From NCBI GenBank assembly GCA_937930275.1, contig CALGLM010000423.1:1-15556 (forward strand): a DNA stretch of 15,556 nt, given 5' to 3'. Origin of the DNA: an uncultured Ignavibacteria bacterium. GTDB taxonomy: Bacteria; Bacteroidota; Ignavibacteria; Ignavibacteriales; Melioribacteraceae. This document shows, one piece after another, positions 14,894 through 15,556 of this stretch; the stretch's first letter is position 1, and each line of letters begins with the position of its first letter. Both the position numbers and the translations under genes were made by a program. The notes beneath the pieces are model-generated. The model was not told the origin of the DNA. It made no database searches and saw nothing but the letters and a program-made list of their open reading frames with translations.

Positions 14894-15555
14894 TTAATTT
14901 CTGCTCACATCTAATTTATTGGAATCTTTTTCAATTCCCTCGCTTTCTGATCTAATTTTTTTGGTTATATCCAAAGTCGAGTTAAATGAATCTTTTAATT
15001 CATCTGCTTCCGGAAAGAGTGGTAGTTTTTCGTTTAATTTATTCATTAATGGTTTAAATGCATTTTTAACAAATTCATTAACGTATTTATCAAATAATTT
15101 ACCGACTTTTCCGCCTTCTAAAACGTCACGTACACTTATATTTATTTTAACTTTTCCAATTTCTTTTTTAAATCGTTTATCAAGAACGTTATTTATTTCA
15201 TCTGCAATTTTGTCAACTTTTTTAAAGCCGTTATCAAATTTGTTTAATCCGTCATCAAATTTATCAAAAGCTTTGTCTAATTTATTTATTTTATTGCATT
15301 CTGTTTGAATTGAATTAAATTTGCCTGTTGCATATTGACTAAAATTATCAATTTCTACTAATTCATTTTTAATTTTTGTTATTATAGCATCGCGTACCGA
15401 AGGGTTTTTACATTCTTCACTTGAGGCAAGATATTGTTTTTATCTTGCAAATAAGTTTTTAGATAATTTAATTTATTGTTAACCAAGATATTCGAAGTTA
15501 ATGCATAACCAACATTTTCGCTTGTTTTGTCCAATACGGGTTCTTTAATTGTTTG
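14894..15555 (-). CDS. partial coiled-coil protein of unknown function, apparently frameshifted
   Basis: Minus-strand gene running off the right edge. From 15555 one frame is open (codons include NVGYALTSNILVNN and LKTYLQDKNNI) until a stop at 15382-15384. A second frame, entered near 15440, is open to the stop at 14894-14896 for 181 codons but has no start codon before a Met deep inside it. The two parts join naturally if one A is added in the TAAAAAC run (15437-15443), giving LQDKKQYLASSE. This suggests a single gene with a one-base deletion, a real mutation or an assembly error. The second part has a 7-residue periodicity (LDKAFDK / FDDGLNK / FDNGFKK / VDKIADE / INNVLDK), a coiled-coil pattern, and is rich in Lys, Asp and Asn. 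I do not recognise the family. It ends facing dnaK across the shared terminator. Confidence 0.6.
15426..15448. repeat. 8-bp inverted repeat at the frameshift point
   Basis: GCAAGATA (15426-15433), loop TTGTTTT, TATCTTGC (15441-15448): a perfect stem that encloses exactly the A-run where the reading frame of the right-edge gene is broken. It may be coincidental, or it may mark the site where a base was lost. Confidence 0.5.
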
Positions 15556-15556
15556 C

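Noticed and set aside
14919..15308. Plus-strand open frame of 129 codons at the right end
   Set aside because: Its Ser/Phe/Leu/Asn-rich translation is what results from reading opposite a Lys/Asp/Asn-rich coiled-coil gene; no ribosome site precedes it.

Overview
The window is strongly AT-rich bacterial chromosome with dense, ordinary gene content. It suggests a member of the Bacteroidota/Chlorobiota/Ignavibacteriota (FCB) group. The reasons are the style of PriA, tryptophanase and DnaK, the A/T-ending codons, and a near-ideal Bacteroidota-type promoter (TTTG, 21 bases, TAATTTTG) before the AI-2E-type permease gene. Several genes nevertheless carry clear Shine-Dalgarno sequences (dnaK, amrB, tnaA, the Yip1-like gene), which is less typical of classical Bacteroidota, so the phylum is an inference and the species cannot be named.

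Layout, left to right. (1) 1-567, minus: the N-terminal part of a PLP enzyme of the ACC deaminase/D-cysteine desulfhydrase family, cut by the window edge. (2) 705-4226, plus: a Tat-type LD-carboxypeptidase gene abutting priA, closed by a bidirectional terminator shared with (3) a convergent Yip1-like membrane protein gene (4310-5131, minus). (4) 5332-8915, plus: a tight four-gene run of tryptophanase (tnaA), an unrecognised 271-residue protein, amrA (AMMECR1) and amrB (MEMO). It has gaps of 4 and 3 bases, then an 11-base overlap. (5) 8921-9913, minus: an orphan CheB with a receiver domain. (6) 10172-11152, minus: phosphate acetyltransferase, after a spacer holding two hairpins. (7) 11268-12326, plus: an AI-2E/PerM-type permease. 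(8) A 514-base non-coding stretch rich in regulatory-looking sequence, followed by dnaK (12841-14778) and a strong terminator. (9) 14894 to the right edge, minus: a coiled-coil protein gene of unknown function that appears frameshifted.

How the genes may work together: tryptophanase releases indole, pyruvate and ammonia, and Pta handles the acetyl-CoA/acetyl-phosphate end of fermentative carbon flow. The linkage of tnaA with amrA-amrB is the most unusual piece of context, because the radical SAM partner of the AmmeMemoRadiSam trio is not here and the other two members sit downstream of an indole-forming enzyme. A terminator-like hairpin inside the second gene could tune expression of amrA-amrB relative to tnaA.

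I found no mobile element, CRISPR array, phage, toxin-antitoxin or defence system, and no RNA gene. The window is mostly housekeeping. The points worth a second look are the tnaA-amrAB operon with its intragenic hairpin, the dnaK upstream region (sigma-54-like promoter and TGTCA/TGACA cluster), and the frameshifted gene at the right edge.
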